From Chloroflexota bacterium (GTDB lineage: Bacteria; Chloroflexota; Dehalococcoidia; SM23-28-2; RBG-16-64-32): DNA of 5,806 bases. Below the pieces are notes generated by a model, which had not been told where the DNA came from, did no database searches, and saw only the letters and a list, made by a program, of their open reading frames with translations. Shown here piece after piece: positions 1 through 5,802 of this stretch (its first letter is position 1; every line of letters begins with the position of its first letter). Where the stretch lies: positions 1 through 5,806 of the forward strand of contig JADFKG010000130.1 of the NCBI GenBank assembly GCA_022565075.1, in the 5' to 3' direction. The position numbers and the translations under genes are program-made.

Positions 1-152
1 CCGACTTCGCCTACGTCGTTAGGGTCAGCCGGCGCGTCGCCTGTGGGCCGTCCGGCGATGGCCTGGAAGTGTGCGAGGCGCTGGCGTCGGAGAACCACAT
101 CGCGATCGTGCCTATCGCCAAAGGCGAGTGCCCCGTCCACGTGATCAGTTGA
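1..152 (+). CDS. 3' end of an unrecognised plus-strand gene (partial)
   Basis: An open frame runs in from the left edge (first full codon at position 3) and stops at TGA 150-152, giving the last 49 residues of a protein. About 42 of 49 codons end in G or C, against about two thirds in the open frame on the opposite strand, which is why I prefer this strand. The fragment has three cysteines (CGPSG, EVCEA, GECPV) and ends in VHVIS. I recognise no domain or motif in it and propose no function. It converges on the minus-strand Fe-S gene that ends at 287, with an inverted repeat pair between them. It could be a spurious frame, because only a short tail is visible. Confidence 0.45.
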   Translation, partial: DFAYVVRVSRRVACGPSGDGLEVCEALASENHIAIVPIAKGECPVHVIS

Positions 153-179
153 CGGGCGCCGGTTGGTGACGTCATCGCT

Positions 180-213
180 CCGCTCATGGATTCGAGAGCC
201 TCACCATGAGCGG
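180..213 (+). repeat. REP-like palindromic element, copy 1
   Basis: A 34-nt palindromic unit with perfect 10-nt arms CCGCTCATGG (180-189) and CCATGAGCGG (204-213) around a 14-nt loop. The loop contains the core TTCGAGAGCCTCA (191-203). The same outer CCGCT...AGCGG bases and the same core recur in inverted orientation at 244-276. The element lies in the intergenic space between two convergent genes, which is typical of REP elements. No T-run follows it, so it is not a canonical intrinsic terminator, though it may stabilise transcript ends. The palindrome is certain; the REP label is inferred. Confidence 0.7.
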
Positions 214-243
214 GGGCAAGGCGCTCTGTGCGGACGGTCTGTT

Positions 244-276
244 CCGCTCGTCCTGAGGCTCTCGAAGGGCAAGCGG
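244..276 (-). repeat. REP-like palindromic element, copy 2 (inverted)
   Basis: A 33-nt unit which, read on the minus strand, begins CCGCTTGCCC, carries the core TTCGAGAGCCTCA (rc of 254-266) and ends GGACGAGCGG. It is the inverted partner of the unit at 180-213. The 13-nt cores are identical, and 20 of 23 bases match between 191-213 and the reverse complement of 244-266. The bases flanking the core differ from copy 1 but still mostly pair with each other, so the hairpin shape is kept while the sequence drifts. It ends 10 nt past the stop codon of the minus-strand Fe-S gene, where it could also protect or end that transcript. Confidence 0.65.
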
Positions 277-286
277 CGCGAAGACG

Positions 287-2464
287 CTACGCCGTAGTCT
301 CGTCGGCCGGCTGTGGTGCCTCGCCCTCGGTGGGCGCGTCGCTGGCGGCGACCGGTTTCGCTTCGGCCGGCGCGGGCGTGGAGCCGCCGTTGCCGTTGGG
401 CGCCAGCGGTTTGCTGTAGGCGACGCTCATGTCGAGCAGCTCGGCGATGTCGAAGACCTGCACGCCGCGTTCCACCGCGGCCGGGACAGAACCGACGCCA
501 GACTCGAACATCTGCATGCAGAAGGGGCAAGCGACGGCGATCACGTCGGCGCCGGTCTCCACGGCCTCTTCCGTGCGCACGACGTTGATGCGCTCGCCGC
601 GGTTCTCCTCGACCCACATGTGCCCGCCGCCGGCGCCGCAGCAGAAGGTGCCGCGCTTGCAGCGGGGCATCTCCACCTGGTTGGAGCCGACCGCGGCGAT
701 CACCTGCCGCGGCTCGTCGATGATGTCGTTGTGGCGAGCCGTGTAGCAGGGGTCGTGGTAGGTCACAGTCTTGTCCTGCAGTCCGTTCGCCTGCTGCGCG
801 GGGAGCTTGCCGGACCGCACCAGCTGGGCGAGCAGCTCCGTGTGGTGGACCGTCTCGTACGTGCCTTCGAAGTCCGGGTACTCGTGCTTGATCGTGTTGT
901 AGCAGTGCGGGCAGTTGGCGACCACCTTCTGCACACCTTTGGCGTTCATCAGCTCGATGTTCTGTTTGGCCTGCATCTGGTAGAGGTACTCGTTGCCGAG
1001 GCGGCGCGCCGGGTCGCCGGAGCAGCCTTCCTCCGTCGCCAGCACGCCGAAGCTGACGCCGGCCTGCATGAAGAGCCGCACCAGCGCCTTCGTCACCTTG
1101 ACGTTCCGTTCCTGCAGGGCGCCCGAGCAGCCGACCCAGTAGAGGTATTCCTGGCTGCCGTCGAATATCGGCACTTCCATGCCTTCCGCGGCCATCTCCT
1201 CGATCCACGTCGTGCGCGTGAGCTGCGTCCCGCGCCACGGGTGGCCGCGCTGTTCGAGCTGCATGAGAGTGGCCTGAGCCGTCTCCGGCATGTTCGACTG
1301 CTCCATCACCATGAAGCGGCGGACGTCCATGATCGTCGGCACGTGCTCGATGAACACGGGGCAGGCTTCCATGCAAGCGCCGCAGGTCACGCAGTCCCAC
1401 GTCTGTTCGAAGCCAACGGCGTCGGTAGTCGTCTTCGGCTCGGCCGTCTCGCCGTCGCCGTTTGACGCGGCCCCCTTCTTCATCCAGAAGCGCGCCGGTG
1501 GTATCTCGTCGTCCAGCATGTGCCGGATGTCGACGATGTATTGCTTCGGTGAGAGCAGCTTGCCGGTGATGCTCGCCGGGCAGACCTCGGTGCAGCGGCC
1601 ACACTCCGTGCAGTTGAAGGGGTCGAGCAGCTGCTTCCAGTTGAAGTCAGTGAGCTTGCCGGCGCCGAAGCTCTCGGCCTCCTCGATGTTCTTGATCGGC
1701 TGCATCACGCCCGTCGGCTCATATCGGCGCAGGAAGATCTGCGGAACGATGGCGAGCACGTGTGAGTGCTTGGAGTAGGGGAGGAAGCAGAGGAAGCCGA
1801 GGAAGTCGATCAGGTGGTTGTACCAGAAGAAGGTGTTGAGCGCCTCCGCCGCCCCCTGAGACATGCCCAGCTCGCCCCATAGCTGGGAGAAGCCGTAGGC
1901 GACGTACGAAAGCTCGGGGTTCGCGAACAGTTCGGGGTGGAGGTAGAACTCGAAGCTGTTGACCATGACGTCGGTGACCATCAGCCAGAAGATGAAGAAG
2001 AGCGTCATCCAGCCGTCGATGTTGAGCGACATGCGTTTCGGCTTCCAGACCACCCTCTGGAAGACGGCCATGCCGATGCCGACGATGACCAGGATGTTGA
2101 AGGTGTCCATCACCGGTCGCAGCACGTCGTAGATGCCGGGCACGAGCGCCTCGAACGAGATGTCGTTGTCGATGCCGTTGAGGAGGAAGTTCACCGTGCG
2201 GATCTGGAGGATGATGAAGCCCCACCAGATCATCGTGTGCAGGAGGCCCGAGTACCAGTAACGGGGGCGGGCGACGCGCGCGTTGCCGAGCAGCCACGGT
2301 ATGAGGCCGGCGACGCGCCAGAAGAGGTGGCTGAGGCGGTTCAGGGGTTGCGCGGCGAAGAGCCAGCGAGCGCGGACGTACATGGACCAGGCGAAGAAGG
2401 CCATGAACCCGAAGAAGATGGCGTAGAAGATGATGTTCCCGGGAAACTCGTTCGCTGGCGTCAT
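287..2464 (-). CDS. EtfD/EMO-like membrane Fe-S oxidoreductase (ETF:menaquinone oxidoreductase candidate)
   Basis: A 725-residue inner-membrane protein that probably moves electrons from reduced electron transfer flavoprotein to menaquinone. Order: about five membrane helices of NarI-like type (near residues 10-30, 72-95, 118-136, 152-170, 210-245) with possible heme histidines H76, H217, H232 and H235. Next come two 4Fe-4S motifs of CxxCxxCxxxCP form (C285/288/291/295 and C358/361/364/368). Two CCG cysteine-rich domains follow. The first has C446, GCSGDPARR at 480-488 and CPHC at 518-521. The second has C573, CCGAGGG at 608-614 and CPFC at 646-649. The tail, about 684-725, is rich in Pro, Ala and Glu and looks disordered. 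The layout matches EtfD of mycobacteria and EMO of Geobacter relatives; HdrD- or GlcF-like reductases are alternatives. I chose the ATG at 2464 because AGGAG lies 5 nt before it; a TTG at 2503 would overlap the promoter -10. Stop is TAG 289-287. The partner is inferred, not shown. Confidence 0.88.
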   Translation of the reverse strand: MTPANEFPGNIIFYAIFFGFMAFFAWSMYVRARWLFAAQPLNRLSHLFWRVAGLIPWLLGNARVARPRYWYSGLLHTMIWWGFIILQIRTVNFLLNGIDNDISFEALVPGIYDVLRPVMDTFNILVIVGIGMAVFQRVVWKPKRMSLNIDGWMTLFFIFWLMVTDVMVNSFEFYLHPELFANPELSYVAYGFSQLWGELGMSQGAAEALNTFFWYNHLIDFLGFLCFLPYSKHSHVLAIVPQIFLRRYEPTGVMQPIKNIEEAESFGAGKLTDFNWKQLLDPFNCTECGRCTEVCPASITGKLLSPKQYIVDIRHMLDDEIPPARFWMKKGAASNGDGETAEPKTTTDAVGFEQTWDCVTCGACMEACPVFIEHVPTIMDVRRFMVMEQSNMPETAQATLMQLEQRGHPWRGTQLTRTTWIEEMAAEGMEVPIFDGSQEYLYWVGCSGALQERNVKVTKALVRLFMQAGVSFGVLATEEGCSGDPARRLGNEYLYQMQAKQNIELMNAKGVQKVVANCPHCYNTIKHEYPDFEGTYETVHHTELLAQLVRSGKLPAQQANGLQDKTVTYHDPCYTARHNDIIDEPRQVIAAVGSNQVEMPRCKRGTFCCGAGGGHMWVEENRGERINVVRTEEAVETGADVIAVACPFCMQMFESGVGSVPAAVERGVQVFDIAELLDMSVAYSKPLAPNGNGGSTPAPAEAKPVAASDAPTEGEAPQPADETTA

Positions 2465-2469
2465 GTAAG

Positions 2470-2474
2470 CTCCT
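2470..2474 (-). promoter_or_regulatory. Ribosome binding site of the EtfD-like gene
   Basis: On the minus strand AGGAG is followed by the 5-nt spacer CTTAC and then ATG at 2464-2462. This sets the start at MTPANEF and argues against the upstream in-frame TTG at 2503, which has no such site. Confidence 0.75.
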
Positions 2475-2502
2475 GCCGCTCGTCTCCAGACTTGCGCGCC
2501 CA

Positions 2503-2532
2503 ATGATAGCGACGGGCGAGAAGGTGGGTCAA
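2503..2532 (-). promoter_or_regulatory. Sigma70-type promoter for the EtfD-like gene
   Basis: On the minus strand, TTGACC (rc of 2527-2532) and TATCAT (rc of 2503-2508) form -35 and -10 boxes with an 18-nt spacer. The predicted start of transcription is near 2497, giving a leader of about 33 nt. It lies in the 103-nt gap after the four-helix membrane protein, so the Fe-S gene can be transcribed apart from the synthetase upstream. I saw no clear operator palindrome here. The hexamers are seen; promoter activity is inferred. Confidence 0.5.
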
Positions 2533-2567
2533 ACAGCGCATCGAACTAACGGGCTGGAGGCGACGGG

Positions 2568-3038
2568 CTAAGAGCTCGAGCCTGAGCGCTGGAAGATGAA
2601 GCCGGCGCCGACCGCCAGGAGAGCCGTCGACGGCGCCAGTAGCACGGCTAACGAGAACCCGAGGCCGAGGAAGAGACTGAGCATCGCCAGCACCATGACG
2701 CCGACGGTCGTGATTCGCAGGACGCGCCGCCGCTGCGGATGGTTGCGCACGACCGAAACCCAGATCGCCGGCAAGAAACACAACCCGATGAAAGCCCAGG
2801 CGATCGCCGCGAGACGCGAAACATCTCCAGGATCGATCAGCAGCTCCATCGCCAGCGCGAAGAACATGCCGGCACCGAGTAGGCCGCCGGACGCACCACT
2901 GAAGGAGATGCCTCCGCCAGTCGTGCCCTCCGAAGAGGGCGCGGCCTCCTCGCTGACGGGGACGCCGGCGGCCTCCGCCTCCTGGCGTTGCTCCTGGCGT
3001 TCGAGCCGCTGCCGGCGATTGCGCCTCCGTCGCGGCAT
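2568..3038 (-). CDS. Small four-helix membrane protein of unknown function
   Basis: A 156-residue protein that I do not recognise. Residues 1-20 are extremely basic and Gln/Glu rich (MPRRRRNRRQ and then more Arg), followed by a polar linker to about residue 48. Four hydrophobic segments follow at about 51-68, 74-97, 108-126 and 128-149, with arginines at 103-105 in the loop between helices 2 and 3. The basic N terminus should lie in the cytoplasm and could touch nucleic acid or anionic lipid. There are no catalytic motifs, and the only cysteine is C87. The ATG at 3038 is 22 nt after the synthetase stop and has no clear Shine-Dalgarno site, so translation may depend on readthrough or coupling from the synthetase. 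An in-frame extension to 3140 exists but would overlap the synthetase and is unlikely. Coding is supported by the coherent helix pattern and operon spacing. Confidence 0.72.
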   Translation of the reverse strand: MPRRRRNRRQRLERQEQRQEAEAAGVPVSEEAAPSSEGTTGGGISFSGASGGLLGAGMFFALAMELLIDPGDVSRLAAIAWAFIGLCFLPAIWVSVVRNHPQRRRVLRITTVGVMVLAMLSLFLGLGFSLAVLLAPSTALLAVGAGFIFQRSGSSS

Positions 3039-3060
3039 TACGGTCGCATCGAGACCAACG

Positions 3061-4629
3061 CTAGCCGCTCTTCGCTTCGCCGAACTGCTTGCGGAGGTCG
3101 GTCTTGAGCACCTTGCCCACGTAGTTGCGGGGCAGATCATCGACGAAGGCGTAGAACTTCGGCGCCTTGTAGCTGGCCAGGTGCGACTTCACGAACTGCG
3201 TCAGGTCGTCTTCACTCGCCTGCTGGCCCGGCTTGAAGACGACGATCGCTTTCACCTCTTCGCCCCACTCGACGTCCGGCACGCCGATGACCGCGGCGTC
3301 CTCGACGCTGTCGTGCTGCTGCAGGACGCTCTCGATCTCGCCCGGCGCAATGTTCTCGCCGCCGCGGATGATCAGGTCCTTCGTGCGGCCCGTTATGTAG
3401 AGATAGCCGTCATCGTCCATCCAGCCCACGTCGCCCGTGTGCAGCCAGCCCTCCTTGATCGCCTCCGACGTGTCCTCGTCTCGGTTCAGGTAGCCGGTCA
3501 TCACCCGCGGGCCCTGCGCGACGATCTCGCCCTCCTGTCCGGGCGGCAGGATCTCACCCTCCGGGTCCATGATCATGACCACGATGTCGTCCATCGCCTG
3601 GCCGACGGAGCGCAGGCGCTTGAGCGCCAGTTCCCGCGCCTCGCCCTCCTCCTTCGGGATCTGGTGGTCGTCCGGGCCCAGGAACGTGAGCGACGAGGTG
3701 CTCTCTGTCTGGCCGTAGGCGTTCATCAGGCCACAGGCCATCACCTCGACGGCCTTCGTCACGACCTCGTACGGCATCGGCGCGGCGCCGTAGGCAACCA
3801 GCTTCAGCGAGCTGAGGTCCGTCTCGTCGAAGTCTTCGTGCTCCATGATCCGCTTGAGCATCGTCGGCACGACGAAGCTGTGCGTGACGCCGTGCTCCTG
3901 CACAGCCGTGAGCCAGGCGGCCGGCTCGAACTGCGGCAGGATCGCCATCTTGCGGCCGGACCAGACGGTGGAGAGCATCGTCGTGGCGCCGGCGACGTGG
4001 TAGAAGGGCACGGAGACGAGCAGCACGTCGGGCTTCTCGGCCGCCGGGTCGACCGGCTCGACGGTGTTCGTGACGTAGACGGACAGGCCGAGGAAGGTGA
4101 GGATGACGCCCTTGGGCAGCGCCGTCGTGCCGCTGGTGTAGATGATGATCGTCGGGTCGGCGTCGTCGATCTCGGTGAAGACCTCGTCCGGTTCGTGCGC
4201 CGAGAGCAGGTCCTCGTAGTACGGCATATCGCCGGACTTGCTGTCGATGGCGACGAAGTGCTTGACCGTCGTCAGCTCGCCCCGGATCTCGTTCAGGAGG
4301 TCGAGGTAGCGCTCGCCGACGAACACGACGGCCGCTTCGGCGTTGTTGCACATGTAGACGATCTCGTCCTGCTTCGCCCGGTAGTTGAGGGGCACGAAGA
4401 CGCCGCCCAGCCTGGCCGTGGCGTAGTAGGTCTCGACGTATTCCATCGAGTTGAGCGCCATGACCGCGACCTTATCGCCCCGGCCGACGCCCATCCCCTG
4501 CAGCGCGTTGACCAGGCGGTTGACGCGCTCCTGCATCTCGGCGAAGGTGCGTGTCTTTCCCTCGCAGACCATCGCCGTCCGCTCCGGGACGGTGGCGGCG
4601 GCGATCATCAGGAATTCGCTGGTGTTCAT
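3061..4629 (-). CDS. AMP-forming acyl-CoA synthetase (fatty-acid CoA ligase)
   Basis: A complete 522-residue enzyme of the ANL superfamily. It activates a carboxylic acid, most likely a fatty acid, to acyl-AMP with ATP and then to acyl-CoA in the cytoplasm. Motifs in order: the phosphate-binding loop YTSGTTALPKGV (164-175), PFYHVAG (208-214), YGAAPMP (280-286), NAYGQTES (303-310), WLHTGD (395-400), the hinge region GRTKDLIIRGGENIAPGE (414-431), and the C-terminal LPRNYVGKVLK (499-509) with the probable catalytic lysine K506. Length and motif order are normal for FadD-type or short-to-medium-chain ligases. Chain length and specificity cannot be read from the sequence, so I give no gene symbol. 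The ATG at 4629 is preceded by AGGGAGG. The EtfD-like protein downstream fits a fatty-acid oxidation context. A cholesterol side-chain or aromatic acid ligase remains possible. Confidence 0.93.
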   Translation of the reverse strand: MNTSEFLMIAAATVPERTAMVCEGKTRTFAEMQERVNRLVNALQGMGVGRGDKVAVMALNSMEYVETYYATARLGGVFVPLNYRAKQDEIVYMCNNAEAAVVFVGERYLDLLNEIRGELTTVKHFVAIDSKSGDMPYYEDLLSAHEPDEVFTEIDDADPTIIIYTSGTTALPKGVILTFLGLSVYVTNTVEPVDPAAEKPDVLLVSVPFYHVAGATTMLSTVWSGRKMAILPQFEPAAWLTAVQEHGVTHSFVVPTMLKRIMEHEDFDETDLSSLKLVAYGAAPMPYEVVTKAVEVMACGLMNAYGQTESTSSLTFLGPDDHQIPKEEGEARELALKRLRSVGQAMDDIVVMIMDPEGEILPPGQEGEIVAQGPRVMTGYLNRDEDTSEAIKEGWLHTGDVGWMDDDGYLYITGRTKDLIIRGGENIAPGEIESVLQQHDSVEDAAVIGVPDVEWGEEVKAIVVFKPGQQASEDDLTQFVKSHLASYKAPKFYAFVDDLPRNYVGKVLKTDLRKQFGEAKSG

Positions 4630-4633
4630 ATGC

Positions 4634-4640
4634 CCTCCCT
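4634..4640 (-). promoter_or_regulatory. Ribosome binding site of the acyl-CoA synthetase
   Basis: The minus strand reads AGGGAGG, then GCAT, then the ATG at 4629-4627. The purine-rich match is strong and its spacing to the start is short (4 nt). It supports the MNTSEFL start. Confidence 0.65.
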
Positions 4641-4740
4641 CTGGCGGCCGGACGTCTGGGCGGAGCCCGGCAGGCTATAACGCTACCGAAAACCGCTGCT
4701 GGTTGCTAGTCCCCGCGAGTGCTCCCGGACTTCGGGCCCT

Positions 4741-5253
4741 TCAGTTGAGATTGACCGGATCCCTCGTGGCGTGTTCTGGGCCCTCAGTCAGATGCTTGAA
4801 GTTCACCTCGACGTCGCCGTTCCGCACGCGCACCTCGTAGCGGTCCAGGCCGCGTGGGCACGGCCCGACGTAGCAGACGCCGGTCAGGTCGTAAAGCTCA
4901 CCGTGGCAGGGGTTCCGGAACCAGCCGGTGTTATCTCTGAACGTGAAGTCTGGCACGAACCCGACTTTGCAGCCGAGGTGCGGATCGATTGTGCTGAGCG
5001 TTAGTATCTCGCCGGACTCCAGCAGGACGACGTACGCGTCGCCGTCGACGAACAGCGGGTCGTTGATAGCAAGTGCGTCGGCACGCGCCACGGTGATCCA
5101 TTCGGAGTCGGCTCCGTCGCTCGGCCAGACGACGGCAACGCCGATCGCGACGAGGGCGATCACAGCGAGCGCCAGAAACGCCAGCGGGACGACGCGGCGG
5201 GAGAACCGCCAGCGTCGCGGCGGCGATGGGTTCGCGACAGGTGTGCTTCCCAT
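4741..5253 (-). CDS. Membrane-anchored degenerate Rieske-like protein B (His pair kept, Cys ligands lost)
   Basis: A 170-residue protein with a basic N terminus (RRWRFSRR, 13-20), one membrane helix at about 21-43 and a Rieske-like domain expected outside the cytoplasm. Canonical Rieske box 1 is CTHLGC and box 2 is CPCHG. Here they read DPHLGC (90-95) and NPCHG (114-118). The two cluster cysteines are therefore D90 and N114, while H92, H117 and the disulfide cysteines C95 and C116 remain. YDLTG (121-125) and a GP(C)P-type loop (130-133) fit the fold. An extra pair C127/C132 is shared with the paralog upstream. It should not hold a normal 2Fe-2S cluster; a structural, partner-binding or single-metal role is possible. 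The ATG at 5253 is 18 nt after the upstream stop, with AAGGGG 6 nt before it. The Rieske fold is inferred from motifs. Confidence 0.85.
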   Translation of the reverse strand: MGSTPVANPSPPRRWRFSRRVVPLAFLALAVIALVAIGVAVVWPSDGADSEWITVARADALAINDPLFVDGDAYVVLLESGEILTLSTIDPHLGCKVGFVPDFTFRDNTGWFRNPCHGELYDLTGVCYVGPCPRGLDRYEVRVRNGDVEVNFKHLTEGPEHATRDPVNLN

Positions 5254-5271
5254 GGGAAGCCCCTTCTCCGC

Positions 5272-5790
5272 CTACTGCGGCGGGTTTACGGGATCGCCGT
5301 TGTCGGACCTGAAGGCGCCGTGGGGGCCGTCCGCCGGGTCGACGATGATCTCTCCATCGACCATCAAGACGTTGAGGCGGTTGAGCCCGACGTTGCACGG
5401 CCCGCCGAAGCAGGCACCCGTGAGGTCGTAGGTCGAGCCGCTGCAGGCGTCGCGGAACCAGCCGGTGACGCCCAGGTGCTCGAAACCGAAGCCGTACGGC
5501 AGGCCGCAGCCAGACGCCGGATCGCGGTTGTAGAGCGCCACGAACTCGCCGTCCGGGAGGTGGACGAGCCAGAATCCCTGCTCCTCGAAGTAGACCGGCT
5601 CGAGAACAGCGTAGTCGTCCGGTGAGCCGGCGTTAACCGCGGTCGGCGACTGATAGCGGGGCGAAACGATCGTGATCGCGATCAGCGCGATGAGCGCCGC
5701 GCCGATCACCAGCGGCACGAGGAGGCCGAAGCGGTTGAGCCAGCGCCAACCGCGTCCGAAAGATGAGATGTGCTCCGTGTCCGTAGTCAT
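5272..5790 (-). CDS. Membrane-anchored degenerate Rieske-like protein A (all cluster ligands lost)
   Basis: A 172-residue paralog of the protein encoded just downstream. It has a short cytoplasmic N terminus with GRGWRWLNR (12-20), one membrane helix at about 21-43 and an outer domain. Box 1 reads DPASGC (90-95) and box 2 DACSG (114-118), so all four 2Fe-2S ligands are replaced (D90, A92, D114, S117). The disulfide cysteines C95 and C116 are kept. Over 109-138 it shares 19 of 30 residues with the second protein at the same residue numbers, including TGWFR, YDLTG, C127, GPC at 130-132 and GL. Both proteins end in a DPVN motif. These features point to tandem duplication. It would be missed as Rieske-like without its sister. 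The start ATG at 5790 has a good ribosome binding site. Its promoter lies outside the window. Function is unknown. Confidence 0.83.
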   Translation of the reverse strand: MTTDTEHISSFGRGWRWLNRFGLLVPLVIGAALIALIAITIVSPRYQSPTAVNAGSPDDYAVLEPVYFEEQGFWLVHLPDGEFVALYNRDPASGCGLPYGFGFEHLGVTGWFRDACSGSTYDLTGACFGGPCNVGLNRLNVLMVDGEIIVDPADGPHGAFRSDNGDPVNPPQ

Positions 5791-5796
5791 TCTTGT

Positions 5797-5802
5797 CTTC
5801 CT
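5797..5802 (-). promoter_or_regulatory. Ribosome binding site of Rieske-like protein A
   Basis: The minus strand reads AGGAAG, then the 6-nt spacer ACAAGA, then the ATG at 5790-5788. It confirms the MTTDTEH start and shows that the gene is complete within the window. Confidence 0.65.

Noticed and set aside
1..152. Open frame on the minus strand opposite the plus-strand partial gene
   Set aside because: Its third-position GC is clearly lower (about 66% against 86%), and it has no ribosome binding site or recognisable motif.
201..1604. Long minus-strand frame inside the Fe-S gene, and plus-strand frames at 620-1465 and 1937-2506
   Set aside because: All are Arg/His-rich or Asp/Glu/Val-rich low-information translations overlapping the clearly real Fe-S protein. 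They are shadow frames.
2465..2503. Upstream TTG start for the Fe-S protein, adding 13 residues
   Set aside because: The TTG codon lies at the predicted -10 box and has no ribosome binding site, whereas the ATG at 2464 has AGGAG at 5-nt spacing.
3036..3049. Three-codon frame ATG-CGA-CCG-TAA whose stop overlaps the ATG of the four-helix protein (TAATG)
   Set aside because: It could be a tiny coupling leader, but it has no Shine-Dalgarno site and such short overlaps arise easily by chance.
2596..4680. Very long open frame on the plus strand (about 690 codons) opposite the synthetase and the four-helix protein gene
   Set aside because: Its translation is Arg/His/Asp/Val rich with no domain, and it lies antisense to a synthetase with every expected motif. 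Long antisense frames are a common by-product of high GC codon use.
4674..4680. Possible -10 box (TTATAG/TATAGC on the minus strand) ahead of the acyl-CoA synthetase
   Set aside because: No acceptable -35 hexamer is found 16-18 nt upstream. A promoter in this 111-nt gap is plausible but unsupported.
4724..4736. Small hairpin CCCG-AAGTC-CGGG just after the stop of Rieske-like protein B
   Set aside because: The stem has only 4 bp and there is no T-run, so it is too weak to call a terminator.
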